Origin: Ancylostoma caninum
Lineage: Eukaryota; Nematoda; Chromadorea; Rhabditida; Ancylostomatidae
NCBI GenBank assembly: GCA_037903475.1
Contig: JBAJFG010000180.1
Span: 496,001 to 560,000 of the forward strand
Direction of reading: 5' to 3'
Length of the DNA: 64,000 nt
The position numbers and the translations under genes were made by a program. This document shows positions 10,990 through 23,104 of the stretch, piece after piece; the stretch's first letter is position 1; the number at the start of each line of letters is the position of its first letter. The notes under the pieces are model-generated. The model was not told where the DNA came from and did not search any database. It was given only the letters and a program-made list of their open reading frames with translations.

Positions 10990-12318
10990 TATCTAGGAGC
11001 GAAAATGGACGAGCAACCAATTGGAGCGATTTTCTTTCAGGAGCTCCTGCGAAGAGCCAATGCGAGCAAGAGGGACAGCAACATCATGATGACATTCAGA
11101 ACGGGGTTTCTTAGCAGCCGTCGTTCGTAACGCTTCGTTTCAAGCGATATGTCCCCTCCAAGCCATTTTCCTATTCTGAGATCTCCGGAGCTTACGTGCA
11201 GGATGTGCTCTACCAGAGTTGCCGGTAAGCAACATGACGGGCAACATCAACATTTACAATAGTCAAATCAGAGCGATGACCGTGCTCATGGGCAAACGAA
11301 GACATCAACGTATTTGAAGGTGCGTTTTGCTGTACAAAACGCACTCCCAATTGGCTTTGTTAACTTATCGGCACCCGGAGGAGCAAGCACGGACCACGAT
11401 GCCATACACACCATACTTGTCCAACTTCGCGTTAAGTAACACCTTGCCTGGGCGCTAAAGTTCTCTCTGGTCGAGCAGCACTTCGCCAACTTTGACGATT
11501 TTTGATCAGCGACTGATGACTTCTTCGACCTGTATTAACATGATTACTCGCCCCGCAGCACTGGAACTGTCCCTGATAGATGGCCCCAGGTGATATGTGT
11601 ACATGTTCATTACAGCATGTCCTGAAGTTCTTTAATAGAAGAGAAAAAGTTCGAAGACTGAAAAAAAAATCCAGGGTGTCTTAACAATTTCCCTACAACT
11701 TAATAATTATCACCTAATTTGTCATCTGAGATTTTTTCGTTGAGCAAATCTGAAAAGCTGATTGTTTTCACGATGCAGCCGAGCTTACGAGCACCATTTT
11801 CATGCCTCATGTCATGCTCAAACCACAAAAAAAAACCGTCGTCACGTCACACACATGCTCAAAATTATACATTTGCATACCATACTAAGACGATGACCGC
11901 AAATTCTGCAACGCAATGCAAGCCATATTGATTTTTGTCGCCTTGCCATCGACTCCAGTAAGATGTTGTCACTAATCACATTGAAATCGCATTCGCTCTA
12001 AGAAGCACGACACCATAGGTTATTTTGACAAGAGGAATCTGTTGGTGGGCCACCAAGAAGCGCAAAAAAGGCGAATTTAGGGGAGGTCTGGGAGGTCTTA
12101 TGAATTTGAAACGCACTGTATTCTATACAAATGGAACGAACATCATGCACGAATTTAGCTGAGAATAAGGGAAAGTTTGTTCAGGAATAACCAAATTTTC
12201 ATTCCTACCATACGACGTGTCTCGATGAAGACCATTTGTCTTTCCAAAATTCTCGAATAAATGCATGAAGAACACAAAACAATCACTATTTTTATTTGGC
12301 ACCGGTTTTTGGTCTTCG
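10990..12318. other. No supported gene; possible decayed coding remnants
   Basis: Plus-strand frame 10953-11128 (peptide containing DEQPIGAIFFQELLRR) and a frame near 11306-11430 have protein-like composition but lack consistent splice signals or recognisable domains. They may be remnants of an old mobile element or gene. The remainder to 12318 is AT-rich and featureless. Confidence 0.3.
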
Positions 12319-15300
12319 AAGCCCATCTTAGCAGGTTTACCCTTCTTAAAGGCAACAGCCCAACCTGGCAGTTCCACGAGGAAACTGGTATACTCGTAAA
12401 AGATGTTTATGCTTTTCGTCAGATTATATGATTTTCGTATCTTTTTTTTGAACTAGTTTCCAGTTGTCTAGTTTTTTACCAAGTACAGCACCAACGCTAG
12501 CAACTGCAAAATTTCGCGAGATTCGCAGGATTCGCGAGAATCGCGGGAATTCCGTATGACTTTCTCTAAATTGGATATTCCAAGAAGATGTGAATATATT
12601 CATGTTTGGCGGACATTTCCCTATCCAATCATCCAAACCTCGTCCCTTCAAGTTTCCGGCTGTCACCAATAATTCAGCATTTTCATTAATTACTCTGACC
12701 CCGCCCCCTAATTAAGGTCACTGGTGAAAAACGCTCATACTTTTGTCTCTAAAACGGGTTGGAATCGGTATCATGAAAAATTTTAATTTTTAACGAGAAA
12801 TTACAAAAACTCTGATGACTTTCTATCCTACACAGTAGTCCGGAGGTGTACCTATTTTCAGAATGTTTTAAATGAGATGTTTAGGCAATGAAAAGGCTAA
12901 AAATACTGGATCTTGTTCCTGATTCATTCCGAAAATTGAACACAAACTTTACTCGTCGAAAATTTTTCACCGACATCCGTCAACTCCTTCGTCAAAGTGC
13001 ACAGAACTTCGAAGCTTGTCAGAACTGATTCGTGGGTATTTGAAAAGAACATCTCCTGCATTAGAGAACTAGCTTTTCTCCCACCTCCAAGTCTGAATAG
13101 GTTGAAGATACATTATCTCGAATATGTGAAACAACGAAATTACGAATTTTGAAAATTTGGTTATAACAAATTCCAGTGCGGTTAGTTTCAGCTGATACTC
13201 TCAATACTACAGCACTTTGAAGTGTTGTTTCATATGGAACATAGCTTGTTTCGAAAGAAGGCCATTGCAAAATTTCTAAAATTGTGTGCTGGGCTAATTT
13301 TATCCAGCTGTTGGGCTCAGGGGTGCCTTGGCCAGCGCCTTGCTCCTTGACCTGACAGCAGCAATCAATCGATAATCCTCGGGGCGCTTTTTACAGTCCC
13401 AGATTCTGATAGCAATCACAGTAAAAGCAGAATAGGATGATTTTTTGCCCAAGAACGAATGATTTGGCATGCTATACTTCTCTGTTGCAGTCCTGGAACT
13501 ACGCACTTTGAGTTCATTGTGATAAAATTCCGGAATTGATGAAATTCTCGTCAATTCCTTGAAACTCTCGTAATTTCCACTATTTTAAAATATCTACAGG
13601 CTCTAGTATCGTTAATAATAGTAATAATATAATTTACTTTTCAATATAGTGAGGCGAAAACCCCTTTTGTAACTTCTTGAAGATCTGGAGCGACTTCTTT
13701 TCCTCCGATCGGAAAAGTAAAAGTGGAAGTTAATATTTACAAAAAGCGAATGTTCACACTGATTACTAGGAAAAATGTTGTTTTGCCAACAGTGAGCAAT
13801 TTATCACACATTACATGACCTATTTCGAGTAAGATGTGTGAAACTAGTTGACCCTCTTATTTCGCTTTGAGGTGCGAAATAGTACCGCGATTTGAGGTGT
13901 TGAAAAGATTTCGCACCAAAGGTCATTGATAAACACTGAGACGAGCTCAAACGAATACTATTAGGAGTTAGAGCTGATGGCAAATCGCTGCGTTCTTTGC
14001 TTTCAAAACAATTTCCCGCTGAAACTACTCTGAAATAATGCCTTGGAGAAATCGAATTTCAGCCAAAAAAAATCTTAATCAGTTGTCTGAAAACACTTGA
14101 AACGCCGATTAGTTTCATATATAACATTCGTTAGTGGAAGTGAATAAATTAAGTTCAGAGAAGATTACGCAATTTTACCCAAAATGAACTCAAACTGCGC
14201 AATTCCATAACTGCTGACAGAAAAGTATAGCATGCCAAATCATACGTTCTTGGGCAAGAAATCATCCTATTCTGCTTTTACCGTGATTGCTATCAGAATC
14301 TGGGGCTGTAGAAACCGCCGCGAGGATTATCGATTGGTTGCAACTGTCAGGTCAAGGAGCGAGGCGCTGGCCAAGGCACCCCTGAGCCCAACCGCTGGAT
14401 AAAATTAGCCCAGCACACAATTTTAGAAATTTCGCAATAGCCTTCTTTTGAAACAAGCTATGTTCCATATGTAACAACACTTCGAAGTACTGTAGTATTG
14501 AGAGTATCAACTGAAACTGACCGCACTGGAATTTGTTATAACCGAATTTTCAAAATTCGTAATTTCGTTGTTTCACATATTCGAGGTAATGGATCTTCAA
14601 CCTATTCAGACTTGAAGGTGGGGGAAAAGCTAGTTCTCTAGTGCAGGAGATGTTCTTTTCAAATACACACGAATTAGTTCTGACAAGCTTCGAAGTTCTG
14701 TGCACTTTGACGAAGGAGTTGACGGATGTCGGTGAAAAATTTTCGACGAGTAAAGTTTGCGTTCAATTTTCGGAATGAATCAGGAACAATATACAGTATC
14801 TTTAGCCTTTTCATTGCCTAAACATCTCATTTAAAACATTCTGAAAATAGGTACACCTCCGGACTACTGTGTAGGATAGAAAGTCATCAGAGTTTTTGTA
14901 ATTTCTCGTTAAAAATTAAAATTTTTCATGATACCGATTCCAACCCGTTTTAGAGACAAAAGTATGAGCGTTTTTCACCAGTGACCTTAATTAGGGGGCG
15001 GGATCAGAGTAATTAATGAAAATGCTGAATTATTGGTGACAGCCGGAAACTTGAAGGGACGAGGTTTGGATGATTGGATAGGGAAATGTCCACCAAACAT
15101 GAATATATTCACATCTTCTTGGAATATCCAATTTAGAGAAAGTCATACGGAATTCCCGCGATTCTCGCGAATCCTGCGAATCTCGCGAAATTTTGCAGTT
15201 GCTAGCGTTGGTGCTGTACTTGGTAAAAAACTAGACAACTGGAAACTAGTTCAAAAAAAGATACGAAAATCATATAATCTGACGAAAAGCATAAACATCT

Positions 15301-15382
15301 TTTACGAGTATACTAGTTTCCTCGTGGAACTGCCAGGTTGGGCTGTTGCCTTTAAGAAGGGTAAACCTGCTAAGGTGGGCTT
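12319..15382. mobile_element. Large foldback element with about 1.2 kb inverted arms
   Basis: The left arm (about 12319-13540) and right arm (about 14165-15382) are inverted copies separated by about 620 bp. The outer halves are almost identical: only one T-run length change and two substitutions were seen across about 290 bp (12421-12712 against the right arm). Inner portions are visibly more diverged (roughly 90%). Frames of 81 and 119 codons found on opposite arms are the same sequence and differ only after the T-run indel. The element ends about 23 bp from the last exon found of the minus-strand gene at 15405. No transposase motif was found, so mobility is inferred from structure only. 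Confidence 0.85.
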
Positions 15383-15404
15383 ACCTCGCTGAAGGAAAAA
15401 TTAC

Positions 15405-16164
15405 CTCGCTGAAGGAGTGAGCGATGATTTTCGAGGCAGCAATATCCATTCTACTTCTCTCTTCAGAAAGTTCTGCTTTATAGGCATTCGTTGCTCGCAG
15501 TCTTCTGCAACCACATACATTAGTATCACACGGCATAGGCACTCAGGGTAATATTATACCTTTTTGTCAGTCGTGCCATATCAGCATATGGAAACGCCTT
15601 GATCTGGGTCGGATCCATAGAAAGGCTGTTCCTGACGCATTGGTAAGAACATTTTCCTTGAATGACTGATCTTGCAGCCACCTGTATCACAAAAAAATTT
15701 TATCACCAAGACTTTGTTCAGAAAGAAAAGCCAGACATACCATCTTCTCCTCGGCAACAAGATGCCTGAGAGTAGATGCAGCAGTAATTGCAGCCTGTCG
15801 GCCTTCAATTCTACGGATAACTTCAGGACGATTCACTCGTAAACAGAGCTGGAAAGAGGACCCGGAAAGCAATGGACCAAAAAAAGGCGATGAAAAATAA
15901 AATAAAAGAAACAGCTTTAGTCTAACGCTAACAGATGGAGGTAGAGGAGGTCTCCAGTCAGGGTGATTGTCTTCTGAACTTGTCGACAGACCTTCGATAA
16001 CAAACGTGTCGCGATCTGCAATGGAAAAATCTTGAAAATGGAAAGTCACCCCAAGACGAAAAAGGAAACGTACTAATGGGAAAGTCCAAATGCATTCGAG
16101 GGCTTCGAACGATAGGTTCTCTGTCACTGAGAGATGTCGCAACAACCAGGTGACGAACTTCGGT
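15405..16164 (-). CDS. Five exons of an unrecognised minus-strand gene (3' group)
   Basis: Exons in transcript order: 16074-16164, 15933-16015, 15741-15848, 15560-15681, 15405-15504. All acceptors (ttgtag, ttgcag, ttccag, atacag, ttgcag) and donors (GTACGT, GTTAGC, GTATGT, GTATAA, GTAATT) are consistent, and every junction keeps the frame. The encoded segment of about 168 residues runs from EVRHLVVATSLSDREP through RPPLPPS to a helix-rich part (RRIEGRQAAITAASTLRHLV, then RATNAYKAELSEERSRMD). The charged, alanine-rich helices suggest coiled coil. No catalytic motif is seen. The first exon here starts in phase 0, as required by the last exon of the 19710-20954 group, so both are probably one gene with perhaps more exons between. 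A 20-bp tandem copy of the last donor region (ttacctcgctgaagg) lies next to it at about 15381. Confidence 0.75.
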
Positions 16165-16169
16165 CTACA

Positions 16170-18240
16170 AGAATTTCATTGTAATCCTGAACACAGATTG
16201 AAGAACGTGAAGAAACCGGGTTTTATCTGGCATACTTTGCATAAGGAAAATTATGCTAGGGTTATGTCCTCGAAACTTATTTTGATTAGATTCCTAAAAT
16301 ACAAAAGAAAGCGTCCACGCAAACTTTCGCGTCCGAGATTTTGACCGACTTAAATACGTAAAAGTTGTGTCAACAATTCTACGAAAGTTGCACTATTGTA
16401 GATATCAGCATTCTCAAGATACCAGGAGATTACATGTGTGCCAGCGTTCAAACAGGACGAGTTGTAGCATAAAATAATTGACATTTTAGTTTACAATCAC
16501 TCCTTCCTAATGATAAAACTCGCTTTCCTTCCGGCCTTCTTCCATTTCAAGCCCGGACAACTCGGCCACCCATAAAAACCGCTTCTTTCGTAGGGTGCTT
16601 AGAGATTTTCGTAGGGATAAAATTGATGGTTGCATTCGTTTTCACTGTAGTGCTAAAGTTAGGAATACAGTAAAACCTGTGAGAGAACGAAATTACAATG
16701 AGTGCTGCCTTTGAAATCCTCAATATTCGAGAACTACTACGTTAAGGATTTGCAGGAAACTTTCGGCGATTTCAAAAAAAAATCAGATAAATGGGAGACG
16801 AAGAAGTTAAGGTTTATCATTTCTATGTTGCCACTTGATGGAACATTTTGTTGCCGAATTGATGATCTAGAGGCCGAAGAGCATGGTGGTCATGTAGAAA
16901 GCTTTCCAGCATGTATGGTGATGAGTCGTTTTCCAGCAAGATTATGTTGTCTGTTGTGTTGCTCAATGCTCCGTTTGCTATACGACTGCTGTTGTGTAGG
17001 AAACAGAGCATTAAGCGTCTCTAGCGTTCTTCTGGGGAGCCCCGACGCTTTTCCAGAGCGAGTAGTAGCAATGATGGCAATGCATATCGTTGAGTGTCTT
17101 GTTTTGAAGGTGGAGTTGAGAAAGAATCACACGCCAGGAATTTCGGAAACAGCTAAGCTCCAAGCCATCCTTGTTTGAGTTTTTTTTTTCAGCAGCGACG
17201 CAAATGAAAACGCAGCGTCGGTTCTTTTTTAATTCCTCAGTTGCTAACTGCTGCTAGCACACTGCATATTTAGATGAAAGTAATTCATGAAATGCCCTAT
17301 AGCATACCGAGAACAAGATTGATGTTCTGTTCGAGATCATTAGGATGTCTCACAAATAATGGCCGTTTTTGAGCCGCGCATTCCAAGTTGCGTAAATCAG
17401 TTCAAACTTGAGATATGTTTTTGAAGTAAAACTGTTGTTATCAGCATTTCAAGTAGTTTTCTTGTTACATTCTAGAACTCATAGAAAGGAAATGTCTGAA
17501 AGAACTGGTGTCAACGAAGTGCAGTACACCTTCACTCACATGAGATTTCTGCAGCAAAAGCGTGTCCGCTGCGTGTCCAAAACTATATCGTATTCCGCAA
17601 AGGTCTGGCCAACACCATGTATCAAGGAGGGATACAATACAATCGGAAAAACTTAACTTGGTCAGATGAGGAACCGTGAAGGTTTGCACACCCCTTCAGT
17701 AGAATTGCACTTCTTCGGCTCATGGAAACCTTGCCACCTTGCATCGAACCTCGGTGCTGATGTGCAAATTGTCACAGGCGAGGTGTTTAGTAACTGCTGC
17801 ATTTAGGTACTCCAACTGCTCTTAAACAGCCCTAGCACCACGTCGCCAAACAGAAAAAAATCCCTTTCCTAAGATATCGAGTATTAGCAACTGTATCCAG
17901 AGTTGTTGCAGCGATACAAACCGAACGAAACTTCCCGTAATTAGGTAACGTCCATTCCTCATTCGACGTGCCGGATGTCTCGAAAAATCGCGTTGTGCCA
18001 CTTATTAATGGGATTGATGTGAGTGGTACCACTCATGCGCCGATAGGCAACGTCTCTCTCCGGAATCAACTTTGCCTGCTGTTTCGCTATCTGTAGTTAT
18101 CAATAACGCAAAGCGACATATGATTCACTTGCGCCCAACCTAGCTGCTAACATTTGTATAGACCGTTTCGAAATTTTCGTCCATCCTGTTAAAATATAAT
18201 ATGTTCCTGCTTCTGAGACATTTCCGACGATCACCTAAAG
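16170..18240. other. Intronic or intergenic stretch with one weak exon candidate
   Basis: If the two exon groups belong to one gene, this is its large intron region. A minus-strand frame at 16823-17011 (peptide including LSNTTDNIILLENDSSPYML) follows an acaacagcag acceptor, but its downstream donor and phase are not convincing. Plus-strand frames at 16702-17178 and 17408-17656 overlap it and have no splice support. Nothing else is recognised. Confidence 0.35.
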
Positions 18241-18241
18241 T

Positions 18242-18725
18242 CCTTACGCGCAATCGGCGGAAAATTTTCGAGCGCGCCAAGCATGCGGCGTGTGCGCGGC
18301 GCGGCCCTCTTGTGGCAACGGTCCCCAGTCGTTCATCAGATTCTTGGCCCAGGTGAGTGTTTTTCTTTCATTTTCTCTTTAATGAAGTTTACCTGAAGCT
18401 GTGATACCTGTGGCTGACCGATATCGACCGGACGGCCCCGCATGCCTCATACTTTGCACATTTTCCCCATACATGCCCCAAATGCTTATTTTTATTGTTT
18501 TTATGAGGCATGCGGGGCCGTCCGGACGACATCAGCCACAGGCCTCACACGTTCAGATAAACCTCAATCAAAGGAAAAAAAAAGAAGAAGGAAAAAAGAA
18601 GGAAAAACACTCACCTGGGCCAAAGATCTGACGAACGACGGGGGACCGTTACCATAAGAGGGCCGCGCCGCGCACGCGCCGCATGCTTGGCGCGCTCGAA
18701 AATTTTCCGCCGATTACGCGTAAGG
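18242..18725. mobile_element. Palindromic foldback element, 484 bp
   Basis: Arms of about 210 bp fold onto each other. The outer part pairs ccttacgcgcaatcggcgga on the left with its near complement ending at 18725. The inner part is a perfect 22-bp stem around cggacggccccgcatgcctc (18429-18450 with 18503-18524), with a 52-nt loop. A few mismatches and short indels occur between. It contains no coding frame of its own and lies between the two exon groups of the minus-strand gene. Confidence 0.85.
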
Positions 18726-18729
18726 TTTT

Positions 18730-19705
18730 CAACTAAAGTTGAAAGCTTGTATCTTTCTTCAAGAGCCTTCTGAACCAACGGACTGTCTGGTTGTAACACG
18801 GTTTAATGGCCAAGTGCCGACTCAAAACTAAAACCAGCTTATATTGCACTAGGGCGGAGAACAAGACATAAAAATTGGAAAGTACAAACACCACGTTCCA
18901 CACCATCGGACAATGTCCACGGTAAAAGTCACCAAAACTTCGAAATTGCAATGTGGCTTTAAAGTGCAGATATTGGAATCCTTGGGCTTTAGAATGGTTT
19001 AAGTCTGTCTATATATGATATAAATTGGTGGTTTATGGGCTAGCAAAACTTCACTACCATGTTGCGGGCATTATTTTTTGGGACAACCTAACACATAGCA
19101 TTTGACTGTTCGGTTTTTGATTCACTTCCTATTAAAAGATTTATGCCTTACAGAACTAAAAACGCGCGAAATGTATTGCTCTCCAAAAATGCAAATCGTT
19201 CCTTCAATGAAATAAATTGTCACAACAACTAGTAGGCTCCTGCAGGGATTTCTGTGAGATACCGTGTCTACAGTATACATAACGTAACCCCACAAAATGG
19301 AGCTAAAATACAGAATCAAAGCGATCTTTGTTCAGCAGCCCAAATAACCCCTTCAGCTGAGTTTAAGCAAAAAAAAAAATCCCAAGTTTTTCAGTGGAAC
19401 GGTGTTTATTGTGTTTATTCCCAATGTTTTGCCTTGACAACATTTTTTTTTTGGTTCTGAATACTTGGCTGTCCCTCGTATTGGTGCTGATAATCAGCAC
19501 TCTGGAAGCCACCACCATCACAAGTAAGCTCGTATCCGAGCTTGTTCACACAATCATGCGCGCAGGAACTACTCGCTGTTAGTTTTGTAAGGTCAAAAGT
19601 CATAATAAACGTGTTTCAACGGCAATCAAGGCACATTTTGCGAGTTTTATTGGTTCAAATGTCATTAAAAAGATAAAAAGGCAGGAGTTGAAAAAAAAAA
19701 GAAAA
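18730..19705. other. No supported gene; likely intron
   Basis: AT-rich. Small frames at 19394-19603 exist on both strands. A minus-strand peptide with several Cys residues (CAHDCVNKLGYELTC) follows a possible aactaacag acceptor but does not keep the phase required by the preceding exon, so it was not called. Confidence 0.35.
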
Positions 19706-19709
19706 GAAC

Positions 19710-20954
19710 CTGTTCTTGGTTTTCATCATTCCGCTGGTGAGCAGGCATTGAAATAACAAATGTCTTGTTGGACGCTTCAAACACTCCCTTGTCCATATTG
19801 AAAAGAGCCTGAAATGGAATGAGTGCCTGAAAGGCAGTAATCTGAAAAGAAGAAAGGAGTTGTTTCCTAACAAATAATATATATGCAGGCACTCACTAAC
19901 TGACGAGTTTCCGCTGATGAACCTTTTTTGTTATTCTCACAATCTCCACGTTTAGCCTGTTTCCGAACAACAACGGTATGAGACATAACATTAGTCTAAA
20001 TAGGATGTACACTGATCCACAAGTGATTTGGATTAAATACGCAGATTCGAAAAAAAAAGGGAGGAAAATAAACAAGATTACCTGTGGTGGTACGACCGTA
20101 GTGAAACTTATAGGGCTGCCAGTACAAGACCTTGAGCGATTTGGACCGATGTCGGAGGAGGAGAGTGATGAAATAGAACTCCTTCTTCCCGGTGAAATAT
20201 CACAATCTTCAACGACGCCTAACGTCGTAGCGTTTACAGTCAAACTGCTGCCGTTGAAAGTAGTGTTCACTCGATCGTCCCCAGAAGTGGGGCTATCCTC
20301 AGAAACTCGATGAATCCTCCTGAGTTTGACTATTCTCTCCACAAGCATATCAATAACTAGATCCTTCTTCCGAACAAGACGCCTCAGCTTCCTGATTTCG
20401 GCTTTAAGCTTGTCTACCCCAAGATCATTCTCTGAATGAAGATAACAAATAAACACTAAAACAGAAGATGGACCGATGTTATCTAACCTGGAATTTGGCT
20501 GTTTTGTTGTGTATCGGCAGTAGCCAGAGACCCGTTGTTAACCCTAATAGCTGGCGGAACAGAAGCATGAGGACGACGAGAGGGAGAGGATGAAGGACTG
20601 GAAAACGTGTATGGTATTTATTTAAGATAGTAAGACACAAACGACCATAGAAACATAAAATTCGAACAAAGGCGTGGTAGTATAAGGAAGAGCACTCCAT
20701 TTACGACAAAGCTTCAATTCCTAACTTTTTTATTCTATTTCAGCAAAGTGAAATGGTAAACAAGTATGGTCATGCTCCGAATAATTACAATCAAATCATG
20801 CGCAATTGAACGATAAAAATGTCGAGCAATCTCTGGAGGCAGCTTTCTAGTACAAAAATGTGTGCTTTCAACAATAATTATGAAAGAAGTTGTTCGTAAA
20901 GCATACCAGTTTTGGAACGACTCTGTCCTAGCTGCTGCGCGACGGTATGAGTTC
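19710..20954 (-). CDS. Five exons of an unrecognised minus-strand gene (5' group)
   Basis: Exons in transcript order: 20907-20954, 20488-20597, 20082-20431, 19897-19956, 19710-19841. Splice sites are canonical (for example CAG|GTAATC, TTA|GTGAGT and acceptors ttttccag, cattcag, ttttcag) and all four junctions are phase-consistent. About 233 residues are encoded: a Ser/Pro/Arg-rich start (PSSSPSRRPHASVPP), a basic coiled-coil segment (KLKAEIRKLRRLVRKKD, then VIDMLVERIVKLRR), a Ser-rich linker (SPGRRSSISSLSSSD) and a hydrophobic block (ITAFQALIPFQALFNMD). Neither signal peptide nor membrane span is seen. The start exon lies upstream of 20954 and was not found. The last exon ends in phase 0 and can join 16164. 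No family is recognised; a cytoskeletal or scaffold role would be a guess. Confidence 0.8.
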
Positions 20955-22920
20955 CTAAAAGCAGTCCATTCTTGAAATTAGTATTAGGTGTTCACATAAG
21001 TCGCTTTTTTTACGCTTTTTTAGTTGCGATTTTCTCAGCCCAATTGCCATTTTTCTCTAATATGCAATATACCTTCTGAAAGCGTTTTTCTTCCTCTACA
21101 TTTCTATCATTAAGCGCTTTCACAGTTGCCAAAAATCAGGGTTTTTCATGGGTTTTTCAGCATATATTCGAAAGCTAACAGAATCTTAAACATTATCCTG
21201 GAAGAGGAAGTTAAGCTCTATATTCTTCTGAAATTTCAGCTTTCAAAGTTACCTGGGAAGTTTTATTCCGTTGGTAAACCGATGGTCCACCCAAATTTAA
21301 CCCTAATATACCAAATTTTTTAAAATAAAAAGATGTGCCTCAGAAGCGCAAATCTTCCTGAAAGCAGAACCAGTTAAGCCATTCTCCTAGGTCACGTGCC
21401 AACCCTTTTTAAATTCGTGACAAACAACCATACATCTGCACGTGTGCGGTTTTGATTCTGGGTGAAAGAACACCACCCACGCGCGACTTTCACAGTTCAA
21501 AAAAAAAACGTCCGGACAAGTTGTTTTTGTTCATACACAAAGATACTTGACGTCCGACTGCTCCACATGCATATTTCCATCTTGCAAAAATTAGGGTCTT
21601 CAGCTGGGATCAAACCCTGGACCTGCATGAACGTGAATACGATGTAAGGTCATCGCCGTTGTTGTTGTAACTTTTGTCCAAGTTTTTATCTATGGGTGAA
21701 AACAGATACGCGAGTGAAACGGCTGTAAGGTGACCTTAACCAACGGGGATAGTCTTTCTTCCTTTATTGTGTTTCCAACACGTACCCACACCATTTATTG
21801 GCTAGCCACATCACAACATCTTACAGGAGATACCAGAGACGCCAGAAGAAGAAAAGGAGAGAAATGGCATCTCAGGGATAGAGAGAACTACAACATAGCG
21901 AACAAGGAAGGAGAAAGGGAGGACTTCCCCCCAAGACAATCCAGGGCGCCTTTTATTCCGGCCCCGGCCACTCAATTACTCTTTTATTATACAACAAGAA
22001 GAGAATTAATGGATTCTTGGATTCTCCTTTTTAGTTCCCTTGGTTCCAGCATCGTAGTGGTTCCAGGATTTGGAGTCGTCCGTGACCCTTTTTGTTGTAG
22101 TTGTATTACTGCTGCACAACGACTTCTGTGTCACTCCAGTTGCTTATAATAAGTGCATAGATGTGCGACAGCTGACTGGTTGTTTCTTTGATAAGACTGG
22201 GTGAGTGAACTTGGGTACCCACAGCTGGTACTTTAATGCCAGCTCGCGCGCTCCAAGGCAATTGCCAGCGCCGCGGCTGACTTGTGCTGCGCATAGCACT
22301 AGCACCGCCCAAATCGTCGCGACCCCTCCCATTCTGCCGCGCGCGTACGCAAACATGGAAGGGGCCCACAAAATAGGCGAAATGAGTTAAAGAGGATATC
22401 GTAAAGTAATTCTGATGAAGTGCCGCAAAAGAAATCGGCTTTTACTTGAGTTATGTGTTTTACATGGTGATCATGATATTTAACTGATTTTGTGTGTAGA
22501 AGCTTTTGAGCTTCTGAAAGCGTAATGATTCCAGAAATACCAGTGCGTCAATACTGTTCACTTTAGGAAGAGCTGCCATAGACGTCAAAAATTCTTGAAA
22601 TTTGCACAACGATTTGAACCTTTTTTGGATTTTTTGGCCCCCTCTGAATTATCATGCGTGCAGTTTGCTTTTGTGTTTCGTCCGTACTGCTCGTACCCTT
22701 CATTATATACGCATTCCCCTAATTATTATACTTATTCTAATACCAGATTGCATACATTGTCAGTTCGACGAAAAAAAAGAGTATTGGAAATGAAACTTGT
22801 GTATGACCCAGAAATTTATGTATTTCAATTCTTTTCATCCTTTTCATTGTGTTTTCCTCCAGAACTTGAGCGTTCAACATTCTTAACAACTAGCCCTTAA
22901 GCGTGTGTGATATTATTCGA
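20955..22920. other. No supported gene; dispersed repeat sequence
   Basis: 21100-21330 is AT-rich repeat-like sequence with one short frame. The 139-codon plus-strand frame at 21730-22149 has low-complexity charged composition without splice support. The GC-rich stretch 22200-22340 (gggtacccacagctggtact region) has a diverged inverted relative at about 23790-23880. Confidence 0.35.
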
Positions 22921-22924
22921 ATCG

Positions 22925-23100
22925 ACTACTACTCCACGCCAGATGAGGTGTAAGAAATGTCTCGCAGATATGTACTGTGCCTGCAGGCGTACCTCATGGA
23001 TACAATGCCATTAGATCGCCGCACTATATCTGTTTTGGTAATATTGATTTCATGGAACCAAGAATGCAGTAGTCGGATGGGCTGCAACTCCGAAGCGAAA
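22925..23100 (+). repeat. Dispersed repeat family DR1, copy 1
   Basis: A segment containing cgccagatgaggtgt, actgtgcctgcaggcgtacc, ggatacaatgcc and a ttgattt..ggaaccaagaatg end matches two other places in the window: 43300-43470 (same orientation) and 45010-45160 (inverted). Similarity is roughly 75-85% and boundaries are similar in all three, so it is a genuine dispersed family. It has no coding frame. Confidence 0.7.
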
Positions 23101-23104
23101 AACA

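Noticed and set aside
12123..15392. Matching frames on both arms of the 3-kb foldback (peptide with GRGLDDWIGKCPPNM)
   Set aside because: Conservation follows from the arm duplication. A T-run indel changes the frame in one arm and no domain is recognised.
17408..18032. Frames at 17408-17656 (+), 17465-17689 (-) and 17832-18032 (-)
   Set aside because: Mutually overlapping or without compatible splice sites. Probably dispersed repeat.
19415..19603. Cys-containing minus-strand exon (CAHDCVNKLGYELTC)
   Set aside because: The only plausible acceptor would put a stop codon after nine codons in the phase demanded by the preceding exon.
21600..21660. B-box-like ggtttgatccc on the minus strand suggesting a tRNA-derived SINE
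   Set aside because: No acceptable A-box at the right distance and no cloverleaf stems.
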